Positions 1 through 10,467 of a DNA stretch of 64,000 bases are shown here, piece by piece. The position numbers and the translations under genes are program-made. Numbering within the stretch: position 1 is the first letter of the stretch; each line of letters opens with the position of its first letter. This DNA comes from Ligula intestinalis (lineage: Eukaryota > Platyhelminthes > Cestoda > Diphyllobothriidea > Diphyllobothriidae), in NCBI GenBank assembly GCA_036362985.1, contig JAYGXS010000009.1:15343998-15407997 (forward strand). The letters are read 5' to 3'. Below the pieces are notes generated by a model. It was not told the DNA's origin, ran no database searches, and was given only the letters and a program-made list of their open reading frames with translations.

Positions 1-2169
1 CCGGGTAGCCACAAGTGAGAGTTGGAAGCCAGCTAAGGACGCTAGGCGTAGCCACCCCCTGCAGGAGGAAGATGATGCAATCTGCCACAACCGTCACGTT
101 GAGCCCCAACTGAACAAGCCATACCCTCCCCCCTCCCCTTTCACTAGTGATAAAAGAAAAGGATGACAGGAATTGAGGGGAACACTTTATTGACAGCAAG
201 GGTACAAGCTGAAAACAATAGCATGAGTTTATCCAAACTTGCGGTCAGTTTCTGAATAACTCAAATGTAGCAATTAAAGGAAGTATTCGTCCGCTTGAGT
301 AGGTACGTTTTTTGTTCACATCCGAATCGTCAGCCCGGTATCCATGAAGCGCATTTAGTCAGAATTCCGTTGCTGGAAAGGTATCGAGGAAGTGCTTACA
401 CTTTCGGTATAATAGTAAGCACTTTGCAGACCTTGGCGAGTAGGGCCACAGGGGCGCACATTAGGCACCCTTCGGTGAGCAGCAAAGCCGAAGCCACAGA
501 GTCCGGTGGAGTTTTATGCGTATGTGGCTCATCTATGACAACAGTCCTGGTGGTTGGCCTTAAGTTGTTCAAAGTACCGAAGTGGAATTCGTGCATCAGG
601 ATGGTCTAATAGGTTAAAGCTAAAATGGAAGGCAAATTCTCGGTTAACAATTGGCAACTATAAAGTTGGCCGAGGTGCTTAGATGGCCCTAGCGACCGGA
701 ATTTGTCATAGGGGTACGGTGTTAATAGGGGATTTTACGGTTAGGTCATATTACAAGAACGAAACAATAAATTTCAAAACTACAGCGTACGAAAGAAGGA
801 AATAAAAGGAAACATTTACTTAAATAAACAATAATTTAGGTGCGATAATTACAATGAAACATACAAGAGGCAGGAAAGAGGAACTATCCAAAAGTACGTG
901 CAAACAGGCGTGCAAATACATCCACATTTATGGATTCAATGAAACCTTGAACGATGGGCATTACCCCATTTTCTAAACCTCCAAATAACTTCTGTTGCAT
1001 TTAGACAGATACTGTAGTACGATAAGCTGACAAGCAACCGTAGGTTATTCAAAAATTAAGTCAAATTAAGTAATAAGCGGAAGTAAAACTCATAAATCTA
1101 AAATTTACCACAGGAAGCTCAAGACTTCCAAGTTTTGAGGTGCTGTAATAAGCATACTTATATCTACTAAATTACATATAGTGGGTATATGACCACGGAT
1201 AACATAACAGTTGTCAAACCTAGAATAAGATTCGATCAATGGGACAACACTTTTTTTCACCTGGCGTTTCGATATTCATCGTGGCGTCTTTATCAGAGAC
1301 TTGAGCAGACAGCAATAACAGAAACGGGTAAAGTTTGTGCAGGGGTTTTCAGTATTCATAGGACACAGTCAATAATGCACTCGTATCAAGACAATTACCG
1401 ACAATTGCCTTTTTTACGCCAACACAGGAGAGGCAGACGGCCGAGCAATCAGCATGCCCGAGTTCGACATGCGTGAAGAAAATCTTAGCAAGTCAGAGGC
1501 CGCATGTCGGTCAACAAGCTCTCATTGCACAAGAGGGCAATAACCGTTGATTGTCGTTAAACGTTTGCAGTAATGACTGCATCATATAAATACTGAAAAT
1601 TCCTGTGCCTATGTTTCGCTTTTCGGCTATTGCTTTCTGCTCATGTCTCTGAGGAAGAATCCACGACGAATGTCCAAATGCCAGGCGAATAAAACGTGTT
1701 GTCCCAGCGATCGAATCTTCTCCATCTGAAAAACTTCCTCGGACTCGCACGTTTCCTTTTATTGGCGGTTACTCAACCCTTTGGCCAGTCGTATCAACTC
1801 ACTGCAGGTAAGAATAACGCAGGTACTGAAATGACAACTATGCGATCTACTTAGGGCTGCTTAAATAGCTTTGCAGTGTGTGGGTGATTGGTTGCGTTGC
1901 CCTGCAGTCCAGGTCATAGGGTTAAACTTCAGGCAGCAGGTGACTTGATGGGTCGCCCAAGTGTGATTCGGACTAGAAAGATCGTGGTTGGCTATGTCAG
2001 CGCAAATGATGTTATTTGCCATGTTTGTTAGTCAACAACGTACTGCAGCCTGCATGCTAGTTTGTTCGCAGTATGGATCACATGTCACTTTAGCAAATGT
2101 GCTTACGCACTTGTCAATCATGCACTTCCACTTACATGCGCAAAAATACTTCAATATTTGTCCTTTCAC
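1..2169. repeat. Segmental direct duplication, copy 1
   Basis: This segment recurs at 10468-12636, shifted by exactly 10,467 bp. For the first ~1.75 kb I see only one mismatch (g763 versus a11230); differences then cluster in the last ~400 bp (1755, 1819, 1885 and onward). The copy starts at or before the window edge, so its left end is unknown. It holds the fold-back repeat at 1229-1718. No credible gene is present; its small open frames are identical in both copies and resemble nothing I know. Confidence 0.95.
1229..1718. repeat. Fold-back (inverted) repeat inside duplication copy 1
   Basis: The left arm (about 1229-1412) is the diverged reverse complement of the right arm (about 1533-1718), around a ~120-bp spacer. 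The outer ends read agattcgatc (1229) and gatcgaatct (1709-1718). The right arm matches the short element at 21574-21692 and the fold-back element at 14535-14780, with shared blocks such as gtcccagcgatcga and ggactcgca. It is therefore a member of a dispersed family used here in inverted orientation. The same structure lies at 11696-12185 in copy 2. Confidence 0.8.
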
Positions 2170-2429
2170 TACAGTTTCCCCGTCGATTTCGACGACTGGC
2201 AGCTGCGTGCTCCAACAAACCGCAGCAAACGCTGAAGCAAGCTGAAGCAGACACTGAGCCAAGCTTGGCGAGCAGCACGAAGGCTACAGCCAGCTGAAAC
2301 AACACAGCGAAATATCGCGAATGAAAAACAAGGGTTAAAACCGACTCGCGGGTGGTCTGGCCACTCGCTCGCCGCTCTTCCCTCCGTTTCCAGTGTAATG
2401 AAGAAGTCAATAAGACCGAAGATAAGGGA
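2170..2429. other. Stretch without recognised feature
   Basis: Unique sequence following the end of duplication copy 1. The short open frames on both strands overlap each other and show no recognisable domain or splice structure. Confidence 0.5.
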
Positions 2430-2850
2430 GTTTGTAGGTGGCCGGCGCGATTGTCACTCAACACGCGCACACTTGACTCAGCCAACTCGCTTGGTAGACT
2501 TCCGCGTGCGTGGGAGTGCCATCAAGACCACATTAAGAAGAAGCCATTGCAGCCTGACTGTCAGTCATCCACTTCCCCATGTACGCACAAAAAACACATG
2601 CGTAACGTAGGTGGCCTGAGTTATCCCATCAGTTGGCGAACTTTCTAAGCCACGGTTTTAAGCGCACCGTGATAGATTCAAGCGCACTCATATTTATTTT
2701 AGTGAGGAGAGCAACCTAACACTCTTCCCCACAGTCTAGCGACCGCCTAGCTACTTGGGCACCTGAGGTGGGGCCTGAAACCCAATGGGAGCGTGAACGC
2801 ATGCACCGACAGGGAATCAGAACCGGGAGAAAGTGCCAGCGGCAACCAGG
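2430..2850. repeat. Dispersed repeat family A, copy 1
   Basis: It shares an ordered series of blocks with 13540-13965 and 60215-60600: a stretch around agaagaagccat (2536), a cagcctgact block, a gttatcc..tca..ttggcga block (2620-2640), ttttaagcgcaccgtgatag and a final cacctgaggtgg-type block (2760). Copies are well diverged with indels. No coding potential is seen. It could be a non-autonomous element or an old LINE untranslated region. Confidence 0.65.
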
Positions 2851-3179
2851 CCGGCGGGACCATGGTTTGCCGAAATCTGGCATTACATATTCATACAGAA
2901 GTTGGATCTCAGAAGAGTGAGAGCAGCCCTGCATGAAGCCTGCACCAAGACCTTTCTGAGACGGGGTAACCATTCAGTCGTCGACTGATAGGCACTACCC
3001 AAACATCAATGCCAGTTGGCATCCGTGGGCAGGGCTAATTTAGGTGAGAAAAACAAGCTAAAGTATCTTGTAATTGTGGGTGCGCAGAATAAGAAGAGGA
3101 GGGGAACGAAAGCAAACTGAGAGCGATAGAGGAGAGTGAGATAGAAGGGCAGTTTTAGAAATTTGAAAAATCGTTTTCG
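2851..3179. other. Spacer with a purine-rich tract
   Basis: No gene seen. About 3085-3150 is strongly purine-rich on the plus strand. It leads into the left arm of the Penelope-like fragment. Confidence 0.5.
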
Positions 3180-3381
3180 AGGTACAAATTTGAAGACAGC
3201 GTATGTAGCAGATTTAATGGCACCATAAATTTCGCGAGCGCTCATCAGCCGCTTCCACTTGCTGCATAAACAGAATAACGAATGATAAATTACAGAATTG
3301 AAATCATACAGAAAAATCGATCCAAAACATCAAGGTCACTTGAGTTAGCCAAGAGGCAATCAATAAAGTATGAATTCAAAT
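3180..3381 (-). repeat. Penelope-like element, left inverted arm
   Basis: The reverse complement of this ~200-bp segment matches 4082-4272 almost base for base, from tttgaattc next to the core out to a cgct.tcttcaa block. The two arms face each other across a 0.7-kb core encoding a GIY-YIG domain. Terminal repeats in inverted as well as direct orientation are known for Penelope-like retroelements. This arm carries the better-preserved hammerhead core, in the sense of the core gene (minus strand). Confidence 0.9.
3197..3264 (-). ncRNA. Hammerhead ribozyme, type I layout, in Penelope arm (core intact)
   Basis: Read on the minus strand: CAGC outer stem I, AGC inner stem I, CTGATGA core (3242-3248), stem II GCG-CT-CGC, GAAA core (3230-3233), a stem III hairpin of about 8 bp with one bulged U and a two-base loop, then AAATC with predicted cleavage after the C at 3211, and GCT and GCTG closing stem I. 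All core bases of the family are present. Hammerheads in Penelope-like elements are established knowledge; activity of this copy is inference. Confidence 0.7.
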
Positions 3382-3473
3382 ATGGTGGGCAGCAAAAAAC
3401 GCAGTAAACAGTCTAAGGCAAAAACATCTAAGGCAAAAAGGTGGGAAGGGGGTGGGTCAACAAGGAGCCGGTG

Positions 3474-4079
3474 CTACCACGGCAGGGTAAGGTTCACCAC
3501 ATGCTCCAGTTGTTTACATAGGTCAGGTTTAAACCGCCTTATGTATGCTGCCTCCAGGTGGCGTATGATACGAGTTGTTCGTGCCCGAACAAGTACTTGG
3601 AAGGATGTTTTAGGGTCAACAGAATGACCCGTATCCAATAGGTGTTCAGTGATAGAAGAACGGGGAGTCCTATTCTCCTGCCTTCATAACCAACTCGGCA
3701 AGTGCTCTTTTGCTCTGGCTGCCAATTGCCGTTGTGTTCGTCCTATGTACTTGCATCCGCAAGTGCATGTAAATTGGTAAACAACATTAGAAGTGGCGTA
3801 CAACGGCAAGGCATCCTTCGCAGTTGGAATCGGAAGGGTCTTCATCGAGTTGCCAAACACAAGCTCAGCTGCAAAATAGGTCTTTTCAATGGTATCGCGT
3901 AAACATCTCATGATGGTGTTGAAGGTGTTGTCTCCGTTAAATGGCAAGGAAATGAAAACAGGCTTTTTCGGAGCTGATTGTTCTATAACCTTTTGCCGTA
4001 AGGGTTTGCTATTCTTTTCAATAAAGTGAGCTGGATAACCACACTTTAGAAGAGTTTCCTTGAGGCTGGCTGCCCACAA
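3474..4079 (-). pseudogene. Penelope-like element C-terminal GIY-YIG endonuclease region, interrupted
   Basis: The minus frame from 4079 reads through a Cys-rich CTCGC motif directly followed by KYIGRT and a QRQLAARAKEH segment, the recognisable GIY-YIG core of Penelope-like retroelements. A TGA at 3684-3686 interrupts the frame after SWL. Reading on in the same frame gives RTPRSSITEHLLDTGHSVD, then IIRHLEAAYIRRFKPDLC, and a stop at 3474-3476, which is the expected C-terminal part of the domain. The upstream reverse transcriptase is missing: the coding remnant starts next to the right inverted arm at 4082. In complete elements this protein combines a reverse transcriptase with the nicking endonuclease used for target-primed insertion. 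Here only the endonuclease end remains, with one nonsense change, so it is not expected to act on its own. Loss of the reverse transcriptase at an inverted junction is typical of rearranged copies. Confidence 0.88.
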
Positions 4080-4081
4080 TG

Positions 4082-4272
4082 TTTGAATTCCTACTTTATT
4101 GATTGCCTCTTGGCTAACTCAAGTGACCTTGACGTTTTGGATCGATTTTTCTGTATGATTTCAATTCTGTAATTTATCATTCGTTATTCTGTTTATGCAG
4201 CGAGTGGAAGCGGCTGATGAGCGCTCGCAAAATTTATGGTGCGATTAAATCTGCTACATACGCTTTCTTCAA
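4082..4272 (+). repeat. Penelope-like element, right inverted arm
   Basis: Inverted partner of 3180-3381 with few substitutions. It begins immediately upstream of the GIY-YIG remnant, where the reverse transcriptase should be, so the structure is a rearranged copy rather than a complete element. Confidence 0.9.
4198..4265 (+). ncRNA. Hammerhead ribozyme relic in right Penelope arm
   Basis: Same fold as the left-arm ribozyme, but on the plus strand. CTGATGA at 4214-4220 is intact. The following GAAA core is changed to AAAA (the G12 position is A), stem III has an extra C-to-G change, and the closing GCTG of stem I is GCTT. Loss of G12 should abolish cleavage in this family, so it is probably inactive. 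Confidence 0.65.
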
Positions 4273-5373
4273 AGGAGGGCAGATGGTGAAGGGATAAAGA
4301 GGAAGAGAGAGATAGGAGTGAAAGAAACAGAGTAAGAGAGGAGGAAAGCGTCAGGAACGTAAAGGAACGAGAAGAAGAACAAGAACACAGCTTAACTTTC
4401 AGCAGAGGATTGTCATAGAGTGCTTGAGGCGTCTGCAGTGACTGTGTTTTAAGCCAGTAGTGTTTGTAATGCTGATGACAGAAAGAGTAGCTTCACTGCA
4501 GAGGAAGACAGATCGCAATTAACAAGGCTAAGGGTGCCTGGGAACAAGTACGGGGTGAGTATTGATAGGGAGTACCATTGGGGTTAAGGCTATAACCCAT
4601 ACTTAGTAGTGGCAGCTCAGGAAACAGCGTGATTAATCCCAGTTAAGTTGAGTTGAGTCCCCGGCGTTGATCCGCCAGTTACTGCCAGCTGGACTCCACC
4701 GATCTTTGGATTATTGTGTGCCGCTGAGGCCGTGTACGGCCGCCTCGTTCTCGCTCCCTTTCCCGTCGCTGTGACTGCAGCGACTGCTACCGGCGGCGCG
4801 GTCCCGATCTCTGTCTGTTATGTATGCTAACTAGCGTGAAAGCCACGTTTAACCGTGGTCTACGCCCTCCCATTTTGACAACAGTCTTTCCCAAGATAAG
4901 CAGACAGGCAACAGCATGGATAACGATTGTCACTAATCTCCACACCGCTGAGTAACGACAGCCGGCTAAATTCACTGCTGATGGCCAGCCTTACAGGGGC
5001 GATCAAGCTCACCCTCCCAGGGTCACAACAGCAGATTAAGCGCATTAAGCATGACAGCGACGATCAACCCGTCCCGAAATTCTGCAGTTCTCCCGTGAGA
5101 AGCACGGCCTGTAGTGATTGGAACGACTAGCGAATTCTGCCATTACCGAACGACAGCGGTGACTGTGATAGGCGTAATGCAAGTATAGTGACATGATAGA
5201 TAGATAGATAGAGAACTATATTTTGATGATAATATCAAAATTTTCAGCAAAAAAGTGGCTCCATTCACGGAGAGTAAAAATAAGATCAATTATTGGGTCC
5301 AAGAAGCTCAAGATTAAACGGTCAAAGATAACAAAATGCTCAAAGTAAGAAGTCGACACGGTTACCACATCTG
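4273..5373. other. Gene-free stretch with purine tract and ATAG microsatellite
   Basis: 4273-4385 is a long purine-rich run on the plus strand. A short (ATAG)n microsatellite lies at 5194-5212. The rest, including a GC-rich part near 4640-4800, shows no exon or repeat that I recognise. Confidence 0.5.
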
Positions 5374-5880
5374 TTATGGAGACAGGTCTGCCTTCAGCTT
5401 CTCAATTTCCATTTCTTCACACGTGAGGAATCGTGCTAAGAATGGGAGTACCGAGTACTGGTAGGCCGATGTACGGCAGGTCATATGATGGAAGCTTCGG
5501 CGCATGGTACGAGAAGATTTCGCAGCCATTAATTCAGAGTGGAGAGGGTGAGCGACCTCACTTAGAATACGGTCCACGAAATTCTTGACCGATTTAAAAT
5601 GTCGCTGTATGATGAGGTCAGAGTTTGTGCACCATTGCTGGTTTACAAAAACTGCTACTCCGCCACCTCTGCTGATTGATCGGGATTTTCTGTCCGAACG
5701 AAAACAGCAATAAGCTGGAGGTTTGATGAGCTGTGACTCTATATCCCTATTGAGCCAGGTCTCTTGAAGACAGATTACACCGCACTTACTGTGTTCCTGT
5801 TTCAACATAAGTGCATCCAATTCGAGACTTTTATTGAAAATAGACCTGCAGTTAGTGGACATTAGACCCGGAAGAGACAT
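5374..5880 (-). pseudogene. LINE endonuclease (APE-type) N-terminal fragment
   Basis: From 5880 the minus frame gives an NCRSIFNKSLELDAL segment, then VICLQETWLN and later GGGVAVFVNQQWC. This is the start of the apurinic-endonuclease-like domain found at the N-terminus of many non-LTR retrotransposon polyproteins, including the catalytic-glutamate block (QETW). After about residue 95 the similarity stops and the frame continues into unrelated sequence until a stop near 5374, so the fragment is 3'-truncated or fused to another repeat. The Asn/Asp motifs of the second half of the domain and any reverse transcriptase are missing. It is of a different type from the RTE-like LINE next door. It is not expected to function. 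Confidence 0.75.
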
Positions 5881-6432
5881 TGAGACTTATGGTTGACGCT
5901 TCATAGCTTGTTGCTGATGTACTGCAGGTTCTGCAAATTAATCCAAAAGTACATGAATGTTCGTTATGAATTTCCGTCGATAGAATATTTGTCCTTCGAG
6001 CATTCGAAAAGGTACGAGTTTACAGCAGAGATGACCTCATGTCCAGAAATGCAGAAAAACAAAGTAGAGAAGTAGACAGTCTGGTATACACTAATAAATT
6101 CCCGCGTGAATGGAGAGCAAAAAAAACCGGCAGCTCAAATTCGAAAGCCCGCCAACATAGCCTAGCTTCGGACCTAAGTTGCTGGTGATAGCAGGAATAT
6201 TCTGAAGCAGGGCTACAGATGCAAACTGATGCACGGCAGGAAGGTCTTTAGCCCTATAGATGTTAGCGAGAAAGGAAGAGTAAAATTTGATTATCTAGGC
6301 GCTCAGATTGAATTACTAATGATGTCAATAGGATTCTTATGGTAATGGAGCAAGTACGAGGAATCGTGCTTAGTGGCACCAGTACAGAAGACAGCATAAA
6401 TAAGGGCAGTAAGGCAAGAGTTGAGAAAAACG
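5881..6432. other. Stretch without recognised feature
   Basis: AT-rich. One weakly LINE-like plus-strand phrase near 6200-6300 (a KGRVKFDYLGAQ-like translation) is too short to assign. Confidence 0.35.
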
Positions 6433-6487
6433 TACGCTTTACTTGGGGGCACTTAACTTGAGGTTCCCGGCGAATATGAAGACGCAA
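6433..6487 (-). pseudogene. Short RTE-like LINE fragment
   Basis: Minus translation RLHIRREPQVKCPQVK is colinear with RIRLQPRRRPQGKRPPGK of the larger LINE (near 8570-8640). The DNA matches too: cttgggggcacttaacttgagg against cctgggggtcgcttaccttgagg. It is an isolated ~55-bp relic lying just downstream, in LINE sense, of the longer copy. Confidence 0.6.
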
Positions 6488-6559
6488 CCTTGTTTAGTAG
6501 GTGATGAGGCAATTAATGAGTGGGGTTGGAGCTAGTGGTGGGGCTGTGGGAGGTGCTGA

Positions 6560-8030
6560 GCGTGTCGAAATCACGGTCAGTGACACTGTCGTTTGCAACG
6601 AGCATCTACAGTGATATCTCTGTAAAACAGTCGCTTGGGTAGTCGGTGATCGTTAATCCGTACCACGTGGCCACTCCAGCGCAATTGTATCTGCCTGAGC
6701 ATGAACTAAAGGCTGAGATATTCCGTTCTCTCCAGGACTTCCATGGCCAGAATCCTTTCCTGCCATCGTATCTTCAGTATGCAGTGGAGGCAACTGAGAT
6801 GAAAATGGTAACGCCTCCGAGCTTGGTTGGCGTAGACGGTCCAGGTCTCCAATCCGTACAAGAGGGTTGTGAGCACGACAGCCTTGTACATCTTCATTTT
6901 CGTTGACATTTGGAGACCCGATGATTTCATACGGAGGCTTGGAGCCGGCCGAAGACTTGGTTGGATGTGGAGATTTTGTGAGCAGCCTCGTTATCAATTC
7001 GAGTGTTGGTGGATAGCCTGCGGCCGAGCAAGGCAAAGCTGTCCTCGTTTTGGAGCTCGGCGCTGTTGACTTTGATGCGCGAAGCGTTGTAGTCAGCACC
7101 CGGCGGCGGTTGGTGCATGACCACTATGTTCTCTGTGTTGATGGAAAGTCCAAAGTTTGCGCATCCTGCGGCGAAGAGGTCTATACTCCCCCGCATGTCC
7201 GCTTCGGTTGTGGTGTTCAGAGCACGGTCGTCCGCGAACAGCAGGCCATGAACTGTGTTCGTGAAGACGTGTGTGGGGGCCTGCATTCGTCAAGTGTTGA
7301 GAAAGCGTCCATCAGCTCTGTAGTTGATTGGGATCCAGGGACGTTCGTCACGGTAGGCGTTGGTCAGCATGGCAGAGAACCTGGGACTGAAGAGGGTGGG
7401 CGCGAGCACACAGGCCTGCTTCACTCTGTTGGCTACTGCAAAGGCTTCGGACACCATCCCGTAGTCCGTGACGTGCGCAATCACCCCATCTTGGGGCTAA
7501 TGTGCCGGACAGCAAACTTTTGCATAACGTTCCAGAGTCCAGGGCGGCTCATCGTGTCGAAGGCTTTTGTAAAGTCAACGAACGTAGTGTAGAGGTGAGT
7601 CCGCATCTCCTGGCACTTCTCCTGCAGATGTCATGCGGCAAAGAGCATGTCGGTGGTGCCGCGGTGACGTCGAAAACCACACTGGCTTTCAGACTCGAGC
7701 CCTTGTTCCAGGTGGCTGTTAAGACGATGTAGAAAAATGCAGGCGAAGATTTATCTGGCGATGTTGAGCAGCGATCTTCCGCGATGATTGCCACAGTGTT
7801 GCCGGTTCTCTTTTCGCTTGTAGAGGTGGCCAATTTTGGTATCTTTGAAATCCTGGGTAGCTTGTCCTTGTCACCACATCTTTTGGAACAGGGTGGTGAG
7901 ATGAGATATGAGTTGGAGGACCTTCCCGCTGGAGAATTACTGCACAGCCTTGATGGTTTCCTCGGGGGTAGGTGGAAAGTACAGGTCAGCGTTGATTTCC
8001 ACCTGCGGCAGACGGTCAACGGCATACTCA
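6560..8030 (-). pseudogene. RTE-like LINE reverse transcriptase region
   Basis: Near 7850-7770, in a frame broken by stops, the translation reads LYKRKENRQHCGNHRG, the first conserved reverse-transcriptase block. A KAFDT segment follows near 7560-7580. At 7484-7290 come VKQACVLAPTLFS and the NAYRDER region (VKQGCVLAPTLFS in intact relatives). At about 7230 LLFADDRAL carries the FADD catalytic box, followed by the C-terminal [16 protein letters not shown] and [14 protein letters not shown] blocks (6930-6706) and a WSGHV tail near 6660. At least four frame changes separate these blocks. The domain would prime and copy LINE RNA, but this copy cannot encode an active enzyme. The VKQA variant (usually VKQG) and the frameshift before KAFDT are the clearest lesions. 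Confidence 0.88.
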
Positions 8031-8440
8031 GAGGTGTTGGAGGACCGGTTGAGTAAACTTTGAAATGCTTGGCCCAGCGTCTCAGAATGTGTGTCTTCTC
8101 AGTGAGGAGAGTGATTCCATCGGCGTTGAGAAGCGGGGTTGTGCCTTTGACTATGGGACCCTAGGCAGTCGTTGCGGTCCGCGTAGCCTTGGATTTCCTC
8201 CCCGTTTTGAGCCATTCAAGCGTCCTACATTTCTCGCAGCCGCTGCTGTACAAGGTGGCGACTTTGGTAGTAGGCTGCTTTCGTGGCGTCGGTGGGGCGA
8301 TCGACGTATTGGTTGCGTAGGCGATTCTTCTCAGAGATCAGATTGCTAATGACTGCATCGTTTTCGTCGAAACAGTCTAGGTGTGGGCGGGGCGTGGGCC
8401 CAAGGATGCGTTTGGCAGTGGATTGAACAGTGTGCCGCAG

Positions 8441-8725
8441 TTAACACCATCGATTCTCCACGGAGGTGTTCTCTTCTGCGATTGGAAGGTTATCCAGCTG
8501 TTGAGCCAGCTCATTGCTGAAACGCAAACGGTTGGCAGGCAAGTGTAACAGACCAGTATTCAACTTACCTGGGGGTCGCTTACCTTGAGGTCTCCTGCGT
8601 GGTTGAAGACGGATCCGCATCTTGGAGATGATGAAACGATGATCTGTATCACCATCGGCACCCGGCATCGCCTTTGTCACCAACACGTCCTGCTGGTCGC
8701 GCCGCCGCACGAGGAAATAGTCCAA
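8441..8725 (-). pseudogene. RTE-like LINE linker between endonuclease and reverse transcriptase
   Basis: The open minus frame MDYFLVRRRDQQDVLVTKAM is the end of the endonuclease domain, where DYFLVR and the following TDHRFIISKMR provide the Asp-His region of this fold. A basic PRRRPQGKRPPGKLN linker and LRFSNELAQQLDNLP follow. Still open over 95 codons, but separated by frame breaks from its neighbours on both sides. Confidence 0.8.
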
Positions 8726-8754
8726 AAGATGCCACTGCCGAAATCGGGGTGCCT

Positions 8755-9490
8755 CTAGGTCGCCTTGTGCTGCAGTGATTGGCTGAAGTATGTGTTGGTC
8801 AGTATGAGATGGTGCTCTGCGCCGATTCGAGGGAGGGGCAGGCCATTGCCATTGAGTCTTCGGTGACCGTGGGGTCCGAGCACTCCTCTCCAGGCAGCGT
8901 GGTCTGTGCCGATGTGGACAATCAACTCGTACGCCATCGGTACAGACGCCAAAGGGGCGTGCAGATCCTCGTAGAACTTGCTCTTTGTCTCGTCGGGGTT
9001 GTTCATCGGAGGAGCGTAGATGCTGACGATGGTGGTCAATTTGCTACCCCAGAGAGGCAGGCGGAGGCTTATCAGGCGTTCGTAGATGCCCTGCGGCGAA
9101 CAGGGTCGTCGTACCACGATGTCCATCCGGATGGCAAAGGCAACGCCAGCCTTGCGTCACTTTGCCGGCAGACGGCCGATATGGAGTAAGGTGTAGCCAG
9201 CACCCACCTCTTCAAAGGAGCCTTCGCCGGAGGGGCGGTTTTCACTGAGTGCGGTGGTATTAACCTTAAAGCGCGCCAGTTCCCGGGCAATGAGCACTGT
9301 TCTCCGTTCCGGTTGGATGCTCTTCAGATTTTCTAAAAGGGAACGAAAATTCCAAGCACCGAATAGGTGAGGGCCAATAAAAAGATTTTTAGTTGCGGTT
9401 GTTGTGTTTAGACCGCAAGTGTGCAGTCTGGCAGCCACGGTCTGCTGGCAAAAGTCGTGACCCAGCATTTGTTTCAAGCACCTTTTCAAG
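8755..9490 (-). pseudogene. RTE-like LINE endonuclease domain, with lesion at the GDFN box
   Basis: The 9490-9157 frame gives AWNFRSLLENLKSIQPER and ALSENRPSGEGSFEEVGAGY, the start of an endonuclease/exonuclease/phosphatase domain; the active-site ET pair is EN here. After a frame change, 9126-8755 gives [29 protein letters not shown], then [16 protein letters not shown]. In this position family members have a GDFN box between the LIV strand and the GTDH segment; here it is missing. The deletion removes catalytic Asp and Asn residues, so nicking activity must be lost even without the frameshifts. Confidence 0.82.
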
Positions 9491-9660
9491 CCCTATCCCT
9501 CTTGCGAGGAAAAGCAGGGTTGGTCCTGAAAAGGCCTGCTTTGTCATCCCGGACGGCTGCCGAACTCAGCTATGGGTCACTATTTGTGGTGTTAACGAGA
9601 GAACAACCCTATGGCCCGGTTCGCCCACGTGATTGCGTGTCGCCGTCGCAGTAGGACTTT

Positions 9661-10366
9661 AAGACCGTAAGGGAAGGGAAGTATTTGGAGAAATGGGGAT
9701 GGGAGCAGTGGAACTAAGCGCAGTAGCAGTAGTGGACAGTGTTTAAAGTTATTCTGATACAAGTTCTAATGTTGTAACGCCTAAGTGTTGACAGTATGAC
9801 TGTTACGACTAGCGCTGTCATTGATGTCACCAACAAGGCAAACTCTATCAAAACCTAAGAGTGCCAGTAATGACGATTTAACTATTGTTTGTGTAGGCAT
9901 CGTTACAGTGAACCCATAATGGCGGTGATGTTAATGAAATAACACAGACGTACGAGTAGAGGCACCAGGACAAGCGTATGGAAATATTAAGCAGAATAGC
10001 AGATACCAGATATCAAATAGCAAATAACAGACAATACATACGCGTAGTGGGACGATTGGTACGGTGCTAAGACTAACAGTGATATCATGTAAATTAGAGG
10101 TAGTGGCAGTTAAGGCAACGCTACAGGAGTGGTGGAATGCAGTGCTAATGATGTAAGTGATGATAGTGACAGTAAGAATAATTGTAAGAGTAACATCAGA
10201 TAGGACGCATACCAACGAAAGGTAAAAAGCAAAAACCACAAACAAAACTATTTTGAGAGTGCAGTTATGGCGTCTTTGGTATGCAGTCACTAGTTATCTA
10301 TTTTCGACCAACTACGTTTACTATGATAATTACTGCTGCTGCTACCCGGGGAATACCGGGCGTGGG
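9661..10366 (-). other. Probable leader of the RTE-like LINE
   Basis: No gene. In LINE sense the sequence has an irregular pyrimidine-purine trinucleotide texture (act/att/atc runs), like 33000-33440, where it also precedes the shared leader block. I infer a long untranslated leader, but its far end is not defined. Confidence 0.4.
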
Positions 10367-10391
10367 CACACACACACACACACACACACAC
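10367..10391. repeat. (CA)n microsatellite
   Basis: About 12 CA units just before the second duplication copy. Confidence 0.95.
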
Positions 10392-10467
10392 GCCGAAGAC
10401 CCTCACTTGATTTAGGCCGTAGATCGAGGCGGGGAACCGAGGGGTGGCCGCTAGGCAGACCCTTACT

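Larger units (their letters stand above)
6550..9660 (-). mobile_element. RTE-like non-LTR retrotransposon, decayed, near full coding length
   Basis: In minus-strand order: endonuclease start (9490-8755), a linker (8725-8441), reverse transcriptase (about 8030-7290) and the C-terminal region ending near 6560. Frames change several times, so nothing is intact. The leader continues beyond 9490: 9530-9650 shares a block with 33463-33575 (gtgacccatag, then cagccgtc, in LINE sense). Elements of this type copy themselves by target-primed reverse transcription. The copy is old, with many frameshifts and stops. Confidence 0.9.

Noticed and set aside
3370..3627. An 85-codon plus-strand frame over the Penelope fragment
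   Set aside because: It is the antisense of the GIY-YIG C-terminal coding sequence.
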